NCBI RefSeq assembly: GCF_023630175.1
Contig: NZ_JALLIN010000022.1
Span: forward strand, 54,698-118,697
Direction of reading: 5' to 3'
DNA: 64,000 bases
Source: Streptomyces cellostaticus
GTDB taxonomy: Bacteria > Actinomycetota > Actinomycetes > Streptomycetales > Streptomycetaceae
Made by a program: the position numbers and the translations under genes. Of the stretch, positions 1 to 10,613 are shown one piece after another (within the stretch, counting starts at the first letter, position 1; each line of letters begins with the position of its first letter). The notes beneath the pieces are model-generated. The model was given only the letters and a program-made list of their open reading frames with translations. It searched no databases and was not told the origin of the DNA.

Positions 1-532
1 GGGTGCGCTCCGCGTCGTAGGAGGAGATGCCGACGTACAGCGCCTTGCCCTGGCGGACGGCGGTGTCCAGCGCGCCCATCGTCTCCTCCAGCGGCGTGGT
101 CGCGTCCAGCCGGTGCGAGTAGAAGACGTCCACGTAGTCCACGCCCATGCGCCGCAGCGACTGGTCCAGCGAGGCCAGCACGTACTTGCGGGAACCACCG
201 CCCTGTCCGTAGGGGCCGGGCCACATGTCCCAGCCCGCCTTGGTGGAGATCACCAGCTCGTCCCGGTAGGGCGCGAGGTCGCTTCGCAGCAGCCGGCCGA
301 AGTTGATCTCGGCGGCGCCGTACGGCGGGCCGTAGTTGTTGGCCAGGTCGTGGTGGGTGATCCCGAGGTCGAAGGCGCGCAGCGCGATCTCGCGCTGGGT
401 CTCGAACGGCCGGTCGTCGCCGAAGTTGTGCCAGTAGCCCAGGGACAGGAGCGGGAGGTCCAGTCCCGAGCGGCCGGTGCGCCGGTAGCGCATGGTGCCG
501 TCGTAGCGAGCGGGGTCCGCGACGTGGTTCAT
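1..532 (-). CDS. Aldo/keto reductase (Gpr/YghZ-like), 3' part outside window
   Basis: The first 177 residues of a minus-strand aldo/keto reductase; the C-terminal half lies beyond the left edge. The protein opens with MNHVADPARYDGTMRYRRTG and shows the AKR signatures GITHHDLANNYG (residues ~58-69), ISTKAG and SLDQSLRRMGVDYVDVFYSHR. The PYGAAEINFGRLL stretch is typical of the L-glyceraldehyde-3-phosphate reductase/YghZ branch, which reduces small aldehydes with NADPH in the cytoplasm. The usual catalytic Tyr is seen in NNYG; the Lys is in ISTKAG. The ATG at 532 fits where homologues begin. Substrate is inferred from the branch only. Confidence 0.9.
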   Translation of the reverse strand, partial: MNHVADPARYDGTMRYRRTGRSGLDLPLLSLGYWHNFGDDRPFETQREIALRAFDLGITHHDLANNYGPPYGAAEINFGRLLRSDLAPYRDELVISTKAGWDMWPGPYGQGGGSRKYVLASLDQSLRRMGVDYVDVFYSHRLDATTPLEETMGALDTAVRQGKALYVGISSYDAERT

Positions 533-1041
533 CGGGTCGTCTCCGGGTGGTGCCGTAGGGGTGCCCTTCGTGTGCGAGAGGGCACTTCCCACCCTGCGCC
601 TCCATGATTCGTAAGTCCAACCACCACCTGTCATGGCATTGAGCGGTCCGGTTTCTGAATCGGTGCCGCGCCGGGCACCGGTCGGGGCCGCGATCACTCC
701 GCTGTGTGGCGAGTGCGAGGCAGGGCGGCCCAGGTGCCGATCGACGGCTCGCGGCCGATGGCCGGTTCGCAGGAGGAGCGGCGGGGGCTGATCACCACCT
801 CGAAGCAACCGTACGCGGTCGCGCGGGAGCGGGCCGGGCCGCCGGGGCCGCCCGTCGGCCCGTCGGTCCGGCGGAGCGCACCGCCCGATCCGGCGCGCGT
901 CGCTCCGGGCGGGTCCGCGGGCCGCAGCGACCGGCCCCGGCGGCCCGGCGAGGAGGGGCCCGGCGTACTCGCACGCCGGGCCCTCGACGGGGAAGGATGG
1001 GCTCCGAGCGATCGATCACACCGATGCGGAGGAGCGGACTC
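533..1041. other. Intergenic region upstream of pgm
   Basis: About 509 bases between the divergent aldo/keto reductase and phosphoglucomutase genes. It holds no reading frame with a credible start and family signature; the plus frame that opens at 706 merely extends the pgm frame upstream and reads as low-complexity Arg/Ala/Gly. A strong stem-loop lies at 956-983. Promoters for both genes should be here, but I cannot place -35/-10 boxes with confidence. Confidence 0.5.
956..983 (+). terminator. GC-rich stem-loop in the pgm leader
   Basis: An 11-bp perfect inverted repeat (956-966 with 973-983, arms gggcccggcgt / acgccgggccc) around a 6-nt loop, ending 58 nt before the pgm ATG and with no T-run. 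It could stop read-through from upstream or be a structured element of the pgm 5' leader. Confidence 0.5.
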
Positions 1042-2682
<1,641 letters not shown>

Positions 2683-2702
2683 TCCCGGCCGACCGCGCGA
2701 CC

Positions 2703-2728
2703 GGCCCCGGCGCACCCGTGCCGGGGCC
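2703..2728. terminator. Bidirectional terminator between pgm and SGNH esterase
   Basis: A 9-bp perfect GC stem (2703-2711 with 2720-2728) with an 8-nt loop lies between the two convergent stop codons at 2682 and 2744, so it can serve both genes. Confidence 0.7.
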
Positions 2729-2743
2729 ATCCGCGCGCGGTGC

Positions 2744-3667
2744 TCAGCCGCGCCCGCGCCCGTGCCCGTGGTCCAGCCGGTCCCGCACGGCCCGCGCCAT
2801 GGCGTCCTCGCCGCGTGCGTTGGGGTGTGCGGGGGCCGCCGGCGCGGCCGGCTGGAGCGGCTCGATCCAGCGGTCGGCGGGCGCCTTGCACATGTCGTGG
2901 CCCACCGTGGGCCCGTAGGTGTCGGCGTAGTCGACCCGGTTCCACGCGGCGACCGTGCGCAGCATCAGGTTCAGCCGCTTCTCGGTGTCCCGGAGATAGG
3001 GGAAGTCCTTCGCCGCGAACGGAACCGCCGGGAAGCAGCCGACGCCGTCCTCGGGGAGCAGGTCCGGATAGCCGACGAGGAGGACCCGCGCGTGCGGCGC
3101 GCGCCGGTGCACGGCCCGCAGCACCCGGTCGACCTTCGGCGCGGTGCGCAGGACGGCGAGGGCCAACTGGTCGTAGCCGCCCCCCTTGTAGAAGCGTTCG
3201 CAGGGATTCCCGGCCGGCTCCTGGGCGCCGAGACGGGCGCAGGTGCTGATGATGGAGCCGAATCCGACGTCGTTGCCGCCGATCTGGACCGTCACCAGGT
3301 CGGTGCTGCGGTCCAGCGCGTCGAGCTGGGCCGCGTTGCCGCCCTGGGCCTGCCACATCTCCTTCGTCGTCGCCCCGGCGCAGCTCACGTCCTTGAACGC
3401 GCTCGCTCCGCGCCACGACGCAAGCAGCGAGGGGTAGTTGTGGTCGGAGCGGGCGCATTCGGCGTCCACCTGAGCCGGGATGAGCGGGCCCGAGGTGTAC
3501 GAGTCCCCGAGGGAGACGTACCTGAGCCCGTGGCCGTGTCCGGCGGGGTGGGCGGTGGCGGGCACCGTGGCGGCGGCGACGAGGGCGCAGCCCCCGAGTG
3601 CCGTCCCCAGTACGGCGGTCCCCCGCCGGCCTCTCGCCCCGCCGGCCGCGCGCGTGTCGTTCGCCAT
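2744..3667 (-). CDS. Secreted SGNH/GDSL esterase-lipase
   Basis: Predicted extracellular ester hydrolase of 307 residues. A basic n-region (RGRRG) and a hydrophobic segment, ending near an Ala-x-Ala site (TATAHP), make a signal peptide over residues 1-41. The SGNH blocks are clear: YVSLGDSYTSG (nucleophile Ser), VTVQIGGNDVGFGS (oxyanion-hole Gly and Asn) and HPNARGEDAMARAV near the C-terminus with the catalytic His. Several paired cysteines (SCAGATTKEM, CARLGAQ, CERFYKG, GCFPAV) fit the disulphide-rich Streptomyces secreted lipases. The frame opens at 3724, but the ATG at 3667 follows a strong ggggagg site. Confidence 0.92.
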   Translation of the reverse strand: MANDTRAAGGARGRRGTAVLGTALGGCALVAAATVPATAHPAGHGHGLRYVSLGDSYTSGPLIPAQVDAECARSDHNYPSLLASWRGASAFKDVSCAGATTKEMWQAQGGNAAQLDALDRSTDLVTVQIGGNDVGFGSIISTCARLGAQEPAGNPCERFYKGGGYDQLALAVLRTAPKVDRVLRAVHRRAPHARVLLVGYPDLLPEDGVGCFPAVPFAAKDFPYLRDTEKRLNLMLRTVAAWNRVDYADTYGPTVGHDMCKAPADRWIEPLQPAAPAAPAHPNARGEDAMARAVRDRLDHGHGRGRG

Positions 3668-3869
3668 GGTTCCTCCCCCGGAAGCTGGGCACACGGACGG
3701 CCCGAGCGGCGGTCCGTTTTTCAACTGGGCCTGTATACCGCCCGGTAGGTCGCGTGGGCCATAACCGGGAAGGAACTCGTGGGAAGGAACGACAAGAGGG
3801 AGGGAAGGCGTGAGGCCGGCCGGGGGAGCGGCCGGCAGGATCGCGTGTGCCGCCCGGACGGGCTCGCCG

Positions 3870-4307
3870 TCAGACGCCCGCCGCCGGTCCGGACAGGGCG
3901 GCCGAGTCCGGCGCGGCGGCCGGCTCCAGCACGGCAGCCGTTCCCCCCGGGGTGGCGGGGTCCAGCAGGGGAGAGGCCTCCCGCGCGGAAGCCTGCCCCA
4001 CCGAGGGGGCGGGACCCGGCACCGGAGACGCCTCCAGAAGCGAAGACGCCTCCCGCACGGGGGCGGGGTCCAGCACGGCGGTCGGCCCCAGCAGCGAGTC
4101 GTCCTCGGGGCGCGCCCCGGACAGCCGGTGACGGGCGGCGATCAGCGCCATGTCGACGTCCTTGGTACCCGTGGCGACGCACAGCGAGTAGGCGATGTCC
4201 GCAAGCCGCTGCCGGGCCTGCGGGGTGCTCTCCTCCGCTCCGAGCAGTGTGAGGGTCTCGTACTGGGCGATCAGGTCCTTCAGTACCGCGGGGTGTGCCA
4301 TCAGCAT
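3870..4307 (-). CDS. DUF5133-type small conserved protein
   Basis: A 145-residue soluble protein. The first ~75 residues (MLMAHPAVLKDLIAQYETL onward, with LLGAEESTPQARQRLADIAYSLC) match my memory of the actinobacterial DUF5133 domain, a short helical domain of unknown function common in Streptomyces. The rest is a Pro/Ala/Ser-rich tail with repeated REAS-, DPA- and EPA-type units, probably disordered. An aaaggcgg ribosome site precedes the ATG at 4307; a second ATG two codons on is possible. No partner gene is obvious: the gene stands alone between the SGNH esterase and a plus-strand gene. Confidence 0.75.
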   Translation of the reverse strand: MLMAHPAVLKDLIAQYETLTLLGAEESTPQARQRLADIAYSLCVATGTKDVDMALIAARHRLSGARPEDDSLLGPTAVLDPAPVREASSLLEASPVPGPAPSVGQASAREASPLLDPATPGGTAAVLEPAAAPDSAALSGPAAGV

Positions 4308-4667
4308 GAGATCCGCCTTTCCGGTGCGAAGCCGAGTTCGATCAAGTCGAGAGCCGACTACCCGCGCCCCGGCCCCGCATGTCCCCCGATCGGCCGCGGG
4401 CCCGATCCGTCCGGCGCTCCTCCTCCGAGGGCTGTCCCACGATCCCCGGCGGGCGCACGACGGCAGCCGCGGCACGTCGCCGTGTCGCCGGACCGCCCGG
4501 ATGTGCCCGGCCCCCGACGACCCTCCGCCTTCGGCGCACCGCGTCCGCGCCGTGCGCCGATCCACCGGGGGCCACGGGACAGCACCCGGGCGGAGCCGAT
4601 CATGAGGTCCTCCGCGTGTGAAAGGCTGGCAAGGCTCATGTCCCCGCGTCCCAGGAGGAGTTGACGC

Positions 4668-5321
4668 ATGGCCGTCATCCACCGCACCACCCTCACACCG
4701 ACCAAGCTGGAACTGCTGGCCCGGTGGCTGCCCACCCGCCCCTGGTACCGCGGGGGACCAGTGCCCGAACCGCGGAAGTCCGGCGGCTTCCGGCTCGACG
4801 ATCCGGCGGGCGAGGTCGGGATCGAGTTCATGGTGACCACCGACACCTCCGGCCCCGAGCCGGTCGCCTACCTGGTCCCGCTCACCTACCGCGGAGCCCC
4901 GCTGGCCGGTGCCGAGCACGCGCTGATCGGCACCTGCGAGCACGGCGTGCTGGGCAAGCGCTGGGTCTACGACGGCTGCCACGACCCGGTACTGGTCACC
5001 GAACTGCTCGCCCTGATCGAGGGCCGCGCCGGGGCCGTGGCGCAGAGCGTCACCGACACACCCGACCGGGAGGTGACCCGCGCCTACACCGGCGAGCCCT
5101 TCCCCCGGGACGCGTGCGTCCCGCGCCCGGCCGACGACGAGCACGGCACCCACCTGCCCGCGCCGCACGGCACGACCCTCCATGTGCACCGCGTCCCGGT
5201 CCCCGCCGCCGGGGACCCGGCGCTGCCCGGCGGGGATCCGCTCGGCCATGTCGCGGGCGGCTGGCCGGGTCCGCACGGCACCCGCCTCAACGCCGTCCTC
5301 ATCACCCTGGGCACCCGCTGA
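4668..5321 (+). CDS. Maltokinase N-terminal cap-like domain protein
   Basis: 217 residues beginning MAVIHRTTLTPTKLELLARW, a pattern I recognise from Streptomyces proteins annotated as maltokinase N-terminal cap-like (often mislabelled 1,4-alpha-glucan branching protein). It lacks any kinase or GH13 catalytic region, so enzyme activity is unlikely. The core runs from WLPTRPWY through GIEFMVTTD, YRGAPLAGAEHALIGTCEHGVLGKRWVYDGCHDPV to a C-terminal region of short strands. A textbook aggaggag site sits 7 nt before the ATG. The neighbours are unrelated; pgm 2 kb away is the only other sugar-phosphate gene nearby. Confidence 0.75.
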   Translation: MAVIHRTTLTPTKLELLARWLPTRPWYRGGPVPEPRKSGGFRLDDPAGEVGIEFMVTTDTSGPEPVAYLVPLTYRGAPLAGAEHALIGTCEHGVLGKRWVYDGCHDPVLVTELLALIEGRAGAVAQSVTDTPDREVTRAYTGEPFPRDACVPRPADDEHGTHLPAPHGTTLHVHRVPVPAAGDPALPGGDPLGHVAGGWPGPHGTRLNAVLITLGTR

Positions 5322-5407
5322 ACGCCACACCCGCATGGCCCAATGTCCGGCCGGGGTGACACCACACGGCCGTATCCGGCGTGCGGTGCGGTCCGACCCC
5401 GGGTCAG

Positions 5408-6259
5408 ATGGATCCCGTGCGAAGCCATATAACCCTTCATCGCCGCCGCTCACGCTGGTCCGTCACCGGCGTTCTGACCGGCCTCCTGCTGTCCCTGACG
5501 ACACCCGCGGCCGTGCCGGCGCCGGCCGGCGGGTCCGTGCCCGAGCGCGGCAGCGCCTACATGGGCATCGGCGTACTGACCCACGACGGCGCCGGCCCCA
5601 CGGACGAGTTCACGCCGACGGCCCCCCGGACGACCCAGACCGAAGGGGTGGACGTCGCCAGCTACCAGGGCAACGTCGCCTGGCCGACGCTGTGGAGCAG
5701 CGGCGTCCGCTGGGCCTACACCAAGGCCTCCGAGGGGACGTACTACACGAACCCCTACTTCACGCAGCAGTACAACGGGTCCCGTGACGTCGGCATGATC
5801 CGCGGCGCGTACCACTTCGCGACGCCCGACACCACCACCGGCACCACCCAGGCCGACTACTTCGTCGACCACGGCGGCGGATGGTCCAAGGACGGCAGGA
5901 CGCTGCCCGGTGTGCTGGACATCGAGTGGAACCCGTACGGCGACGACTGCTACGGAAAGTCGCACAGCGGGATGGTCACCTGGATCCGCGACTTCCTGGA
6001 CCGCTACAAGGCCCGCACCGGCCGCCACGCCGTCATCTACACCGCCACGAGCTGGTGGACCCAGTGCACCGGCAACTACGGCGGCTTCGCCGCGAACAAC
6101 CCCCTCTGGGTCGCCCGTTACGCCTCCTCGGCGGGGACGCTGCCCGCGGGCTGGTCGGCGTACACGATGTGGCAGTACACCTCCACCGGTCCGACGGTCG
6201 GCGATCACGACCGGTTCGACGGAGCCCTGGACAAGGTCGTCGCGTTCGCGAACGGCTGA
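5408..6259 (+). CDS. Secreted GH25 lysozyme (N-acetylmuramidase)
   Basis: Hydrolyses the beta-1,4 bond between MurNAc and GlcNAc of peptidoglycan outside the cell. 283 residues. An N-terminal signal peptide (RRRSRWSVTGVLTGLLLSL) precedes a ~45-residue linker, then a single GH25 domain: GVDVASYQGNVAWPTLW with the first catalytic-site Asp, WAYTKASEG, IRGAYHFATP, the acidic pair VLDIEWNPYG (catalytic Asp/Glu), YTATSWW and YTMWQYTS near the C-terminus. This is the Chalaropsis-type arrangement, without cell-wall-binding repeats. The ATG at 5408 is preferred over an in-frame ATG at 5381; neither has a strong ribosome site. Confidence 0.92.
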   Translation: MDPVRSHITLHRRRSRWSVTGVLTGLLLSLTTPAAVPAPAGGSVPERGSAYMGIGVLTHDGAGPTDEFTPTAPRTTQTEGVDVASYQGNVAWPTLWSSGVRWAYTKASEGTYYTNPYFTQQYNGSRDVGMIRGAYHFATPDTTTGTTQADYFVDHGGGWSKDGRTLPGVLDIEWNPYGDDCYGKSHSGMVTWIRDFLDRYKARTGRHAVIYTATSWWTQCTGNYGGFAANNPLWVARYASSAGTLPAGWSAYTMWQYTSTGPTVGDHDRFDGALDKVVAFANG

Positions 6260-6485
6260 CGTGCCGGCTGCGGGCGGGGTCCCGGCCGCAGCCGGCGTCA
6301 GGACGGGACGGCCAGGTGCCCGGTCCTCCACCGGTCCCTGTCGCCCGGGGCGCGACGGACGCCACCGGCGCCACCGGCGCCGCCGGCCTGCCGGCCGGCG
6401 GCGCCCTGCGGCGCATCGCCTCTGTTCCACGCGCGACGCGCACCGGGTGCCGTCGCCGCGGGTGCGCATGCCCCGTCCGTCACGC

Positions 6486-7514
6486 TCAGGGCGGAGCCGG
6501 GCGCAGCGCACGCACCACCGCCCAGATCACCGAGACGAACGGGACGGCCACGACCGCCCCGATCACCCCGGCCACGATGCTGCCCGCGATGACCGACACG
6601 GCGACGACGAGCGGATGCAGGCGGACCGCCCAGCTCAGCACCAGCGGATGCAGCACATGACCCTCGAGCTGGCCGATGACGACGATGAGCACCAGCACGG
6701 CCAGGGCCGTCAGCGGCCCGCGCCCGGCGAGGGCCACCACGGTGGCCACCCCGAGCGCCACCGGCGAGCCGACCAGGGGCACGAACGCGGCGAAGAACTC
6801 CAGCAGCGTCAGGGGCAGTGCCAGCGGTACCCGCAGCACGAGCAGGGCGATGCCGACGAGTACGGCGTTGGTGGCCGCGACGATGATGATCCCCCGGGTG
6901 TACCCGGCGAACGTCCGCCACGCCGTGCTCCCCGCCCGGTCCCAGGCCGCGCGGGCGCCGCCCGGCAGGAGCTGGTCGCGCGCCCAGGCCCACAGGCGCT
7001 CACCGGAGTGGATGAAGAAGACCGAGGCGAAGAGCGCGAGCGCGCCGCCGGTGACCAGTTCCACCACCCTGCCGAGCTGCGTGACCGCGCTGCTGAGCAG
7101 TCTGGACCGGTGGGCGTCGATGTAGTCCGTCACCTGGTTCTCCAGGGCGGAGAGCCGGCCCGGGCTGAGCCGGAGCGGCGGACGCTGCAGCCACAGTTCG
7201 ATCCGGTGCACCCCGCCGCGGAACTCACCCACCAGCGTGGCCGATTCGCTCGCCACGGCATTGCCGACGAGGGCGAACAGGGTGAGCAGCAGCAGCGAAC
7301 TGCCGAGCAGGGCGACGGCGACGCTCAGTGGCCGGGGCAGGGCGCGGTCGAGCAGATCGGCGAGCGGGCGCAGGACCGAGGTGACGATGAGGGCGACGAA
7401 CAGCGCCACGGCGATGAGCTGGAAGCGGCCGAGCACGGTGAAGACGCCGTACACCACGACGCCGACCAGGATGAGCCGCCAGGCGTAGGCCGCGGTGATC
7501 CGCAGCCAGGGCAT
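6486..7514 (-). CDS. AI-2E/YdiK-type family membrane permease
   Basis: A 342-residue integral membrane protein of the AI-2 exporter (PerM/TqsA) family, which moves small molecules or ions across the cytoplasmic membrane; the true substrate is unknown in Streptomyces. Pattern: two N-terminal membrane helices (RLILVGVVVYGVFTVL and LIAVALFVALIVTSV), a third helix near residue 70, a soluble middle segment, then several C-terminal helices with the family motifs GYTRGI, FVPLVGSPVALGVA and LEGHVLHPLVLSWAVRLHPLVV. The frame is open far upstream; the start is set at the ATG at 7514, with a GTG at 7529 as alternative. Ribosome site weak. Confidence 0.88.
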   Translation of the reverse strand: MPWLRITAAYAWRLILVGVVVYGVFTVLGRFQLIAVALFVALIVTSVLRPLADLLDRALPRPLSVAVALLGSSLLLLTLFALVGNAVASESATLVGEFRGGVHRIELWLQRPPLRLSPGRLSALENQVTDYIDAHRSRLLSSAVTQLGRVVELVTGGALALFASVFFIHSGERLWAWARDQLLPGGARAAWDRAGSTAWRTFAGYTRGIIIVAATNAVLVGIALLVLRVPLALPLTLLEFFAAFVPLVGSPVALGVATVVALAGRGPLTALAVLVLIVVIGQLEGHVLHPLVLSWAVRLHPLVVAVSVIAGSIVAGVIGAVVAVPFVSVIWAVVRALRPAPP

Positions 7515-7529
7515 GATCCGCGCCGTCAC

Positions 7530-7860
7530 CGCCGCGTCGGTGGCGGGCGTGGCGCGCGCCGGGAGCCGCACCGGGTGCGCGGGCCGGCTGCCCAGCACCG
7601 TCCCACGCGTCCGGTGCCCCCGGCCCGTCCGCCGTCCCGGACCGCCCACCCGGCCTCCCGCGCACTCGACGTATCGAAGCTGTGACGTTCGGTCACCGGC
7701 GAGAACGTTACGGGCAGAGCCGTGCCGCTTCGGCGCAACGCGCCCGTCCCCGCGGGCGCCGTCCGATTCCACCGACGCGCCGGGGAGCCGCAGGACTTTC
7801 GCACGCCCGGGCGCCGGGCCGGGCACTCGTCCGCCGTACTCGCAGGGAGGAGTTCTCGAG
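7530..7860. other. Divergent intergenic region, permease / hydrogenase maturation side
   Basis: About 330 bases between the minus-strand permease and the plus-strand start at 7861. I see no gene in it. A good ribosome site (ggaggag, 7849-7855) closes it on the right. No clear promoter boxes or operator repeats were found. Confidence 0.4.
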
Positions 7861-8244
7861 ATGGCCCTCGTCGCGCTTGTGCTGCTTCCCGCGCTCGCCG
7901 TGCTGCTCTTCGGCCTCGACCGGATCGAGGACCGCTGGGTCACCCGGCCCTCCGGGCCGCGGCACGCCCGGCGGCGGCCCTTCTTCCGGCGCACCCGCCG
8001 GCGGGGGCGCCACCGGCCGGTCCCGGCCGCCCGCCGCCCGCCGCCGCATCCCGCCCGCCCCCGCGGCGTGCCGCCCGGCGCGGGTGTCCGCGCCGCCCCC
8101 GGCGAACGCCGAGCGACGCCGAGCGACGCCGAACGTTCAGAAAACGCGCCGTGCGAGCCGCTTGGTGGAGCTATCCGACCGACCCTGACGAAACGCCGCA
8201 CCGGTTCTTCACGGCACCCCGTGAAAGGACGAACATGCCGCGTC
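7861..8244 (+). CDS. Short membrane-protein start that reads in frame into hoxX
   Basis: An ATG at 7861 with an excellent ggaggag site opens a peptide, MALVALVLLPALAVLLFGLD and RIEDRWVTRP, that looks like a one-helix small Streptomyces membrane protein. After ~35 residues it becomes Arg/Pro-rich and low in complexity. No stop codon separates it from the hoxX ATG at 8245 (exactly 128 codons later). Either a small-protein gene has lost its stop and HoxX can carry a membrane-anchored extension, or the frame is fortuitous and the small protein is degenerate. The listed end is the last base before hoxX, not a stop codon. Confidence 0.4.
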
Positions 8245-9963
8245 ATGGACATTTTGCTCGTCGCAAGCGCGTTCAACAGCCTCTCCCAACGGGTGTACGC
8301 CGAGCTGTCGGACCTGGGCCACCGGGTGGATGTCGTACTCGCCGCGCAGGGCGCCGAACCGGTCCGGGCCGCCGTCCGCGAACTGCGCCCCGACCTGGTC
8401 GTCGCGCCGATGCTGAAGTCGGCCCTGCCCGAGGACGTCTGGCGCGACCACACCTGCCTCATCGTGCACCCGGGACCGCCCGGTGACCGCGGCCCGTCCG
8501 CACTGGACTGGGCCATCGCCGAGCAGGGTCCGCACTGGGGCGTGACCGTCCTCCAGGCCGGGGCGGCGATGGACGCGGGCGACATCTGGGCGTCCGAACC
8601 CTTCCCGGTCCCGCCCGTCGGCAAGAGCGACCTGTACCGCAACGAGGTCTCCGACGCCGCCGTGGCCGCCGTCCTGCTCGCCGTGCGCCGGTACGCCGAC
8701 GGCTCGTACAAGCCCCGCCCGCAGACCCGCGACGCGGGCATCGCCCCGCACATCGTGTGGCGCGACTTCCTCCGGCAGGACCGGCGCCGGATCGACTGGG
8801 ACCACGACGGCACCGACACCGTGCTGCGCAAGCTGCGCGGCGCCGACTCCCAGCCGGGCGTCCTCGACGAACTCCTCGGCCGGGAGATGTTCCTGCACGG
8901 CGGACACCCCGAGGACCGGCTCCGCGGCCGCCCCGGCGAACTGCTCGCCACCCGGGCCGGCGCGGTCTGCCGCGCCACCCGCGACGGCGCCGTGTGGATC
9001 CCGGAACTGCGCCCGCGGCGGAACTCCGGCGACCCCGCGCCCTTCCGGCGCCCGGCCGCCTCCGTACTCGCCTCCCTCCTGGACGCGCCCCGCCTGCCCG
9101 AGGACTCCGTCCCCCTGGAACCGCCCCCGGACCGGCGCACCTGGAGCGACATCCGCTACCGCGGGCGCGGCGACACGGGCTTCCTCACCTTCGCCTTCCC
9201 CGGCGGCGCGATGAGCACCGAGCAGTGCCGCAGACTGCTCACCGCCTACCGGTACGCGCTCGCCCGCCCCACCTCCGTCCTCGTGCTCGGCGCGGACCGG
9301 GACTTCTTCTCCAACGGCATCCACCTCAACGTCATCGAGGCGTCCGCCGACCCGGCCGAGGAATCCTGGACCAACCTCAACGCCATGGACGACCTGGTGG
9401 AGGCGGTACTGCGCACCACCGACCGGCTGGTGGTGGCCGCGCTCCCCGGCAACGCGGCCGCCGGCGGCGCCATGCTCGCCCTCGCCGCCGACGAGGTGTG
9501 GTGCCGCACCGGCGCCGTCCTCAACCCGCACTACCGGCGCATGGGCCTGTACGGATCCGAGTTCTGGACCTACAGCCTGCCGCGCCGGGTGGGAGACGGC
9601 CTCGCCCACCGGCTGACCGGCGAGGCGCTGCCGCTCAGCGCCGCCTCCGCCGCCCGGATCGGACTGGTGGACCGGCTGGTGCCCGCCGCGCCGGGCGAGT
9701 TCGGCGCCCAGATCGAGCGGCTGGCCGCGGACCTCGCCGCCGCACCCGGCCTCGCCCGGCGGATCGCCGCCAAGGAAACGGCGCGCCGGCTGGACGAGGC
9801 ACGGCGGCCGCTCGCGGAGTACCGGCGCGACGAACTCGCCCGCATGCGCGCCGTCTTCTTCGACCCCGCGGCCCCGTACCACGCCCTGCGCTCCGCCTTC
9901 GTACGCAAGAAGCCGGCCGGCTCCGTCCGCCCTCTGGCACCGGTCACAGGAGAGCTCGGATGA
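8245..9963 (+). CDS. hoxX: Hydrogenase maturation protein HoxX/HypX
   Basis: Supplies the CO ligand of the [NiFe] site under aerobic conditions by turning formyl-tetrahydrofolate into CO through a formyl-CoA step (established for this family). 572 residues, normal length. The N-terminal half is a formyltransferase-like fold (MDILLVASAFNSLSQRVYAE, then IVHPGPPGDRGPSALDWAI, equivalent to the HPSLLP loop). The C-terminal half is enoyl-CoA-hydratase-like (FSNGIHLNVIEA, and LPGNAAAGGAMLALAADEVW for the oxyanion hole). First recognisable maturation gene of the plus operon; it overlaps the next by ATGA. An aaaggac site lies 14 nt upstream. Its presence fits an enzyme matured in air. Confidence 0.93.
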   Translation: MDILLVASAFNSLSQRVYAELSDLGHRVDVVLAAQGAEPVRAAVRELRPDLVVAPMLKSALPEDVWRDHTCLIVHPGPPGDRGPSALDWAIAEQGPHWGVTVLQAGAAMDAGDIWASEPFPVPPVGKSDLYRNEVSDAAVAAVLLAVRRYADGSYKPRPQTRDAGIAPHIVWRDFLRQDRRRIDWDHDGTDTVLRKLRGADSQPGVLDELLGREMFLHGGHPEDRLRGRPGELLATRAGAVCRATRDGAVWIPELRPRRNSGDPAPFRRPAASVLASLLDAPRLPEDSVPLEPPPDRRTWSDIRYRGRGDTGFLTFAFPGGAMSTEQCRRLLTAYRYALARPTSVLVLGADRDFFSNGIHLNVIEASADPAEESWTNLNAMDDLVEAVLRTTDRLVVAALPGNAAAGGAMLALAADEVWCRTGAVLNPHYRRMGLYGSEFWTYSLPRRVGDGLAHRLTGEALPLSAASAARIGLVDRLVPAAPGEFGAQIERLAADLAAAPGLARRIAAKETARRLDEARRPLAEYRRDELARMRAVFFDPAAPYHALRSAFVRKKPAGSVRPLAPVTGELG

Positions 9964-10550
9964 GCGCCCCGTCCGGCCGGCTCCTCGTCGCGGGCGTGGG
10001 CAACATCTTCCTCGGCGACGACGCCTTCGGCCCCGAGGTGATCAGCGCCCTCGACCGGCGCCCGCTGCCGCCAGGGGCCACGGTGCGGGACTTCGGCATC
10101 CGCGGCATGGACCTCGCCTACGCGCTGCTCGGCGGCTGCGCCACCGCCGTCCTGATCGACGCGGCCCCGCGCGGGCACCGGCCCGGCACCCTGACCCTGA
10201 TCGAGGCCGAACCGCCCGACGCGAGCGTCGCGCCCGAGGCGCACGGCCTCGACCCGGAGAAGGTGCTGGCCCTCGCCACCCACCTGGGCGAGGAGCCGCT
10301 GCCCCGCGTCCTCGTGCTCGCCTGCGAACCCGCCGTCCTGCCCTCGGGCGACGAGGACATCCTGCCGGGACTGAGCGCACCGGTGCGCGCGGCCGTCGAC
10401 CGGGCCGTCGACGCGCTGCACACGCTCGTCCCCGTCCTGCTGGCCGACCCCGCCGCCCCCGCACCGCCGTTGGGCCGCCCGATGGAATCCGGGCCCCCGC
10501 ACACGGCTGCGCTGCCCCGCCTCGCGGCCGGCGCGGCCGAAGATCGGTGA
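9960..10550 (+). CDS. [NiFe]-hydrogenase maturation endopeptidase (HybD/HyaD family)
   Basis: Expected to remove the C-terminal extension of HhyL after nickel insertion. 196 residues. The M52 signature LLVAGVGNIFLGDDAFGPEV holds the first metal-binding acidic residue (Asp in GDDAFG); the second is in AVLIDAAPRG, and the third ligand is probably the His of APEAHGLDPEKVL. A ~35-residue Pro-rich tail follows the domain. The ATG overlaps the hoxX stop by 4 nt. Together with hhyL this gives a matched substrate-protease pair within the locus. Confidence 0.93.
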   Translation: MSAPSGRLLVAGVGNIFLGDDAFGPEVISALDRRPLPPGATVRDFGIRGMDLAYALLGGCATAVLIDAAPRGHRPGTLTLIEAEPPDASVAPEAHGLDPEKVLALATHLGEEPLPRVLVLACEPAVLPSGDEDILPGLSAPVRAAVDRAVDALHTLVPVLLADPAAPAPPLGRPMESGPPHTAALPRLAAGAAEDR

Positions 10551-10613
10551 GACCCCGGACCGCACAGGGCGTGGCCGGGGCCTTCCGCCCCACGACCGCG
10601 AGGAGCTGCGCCC

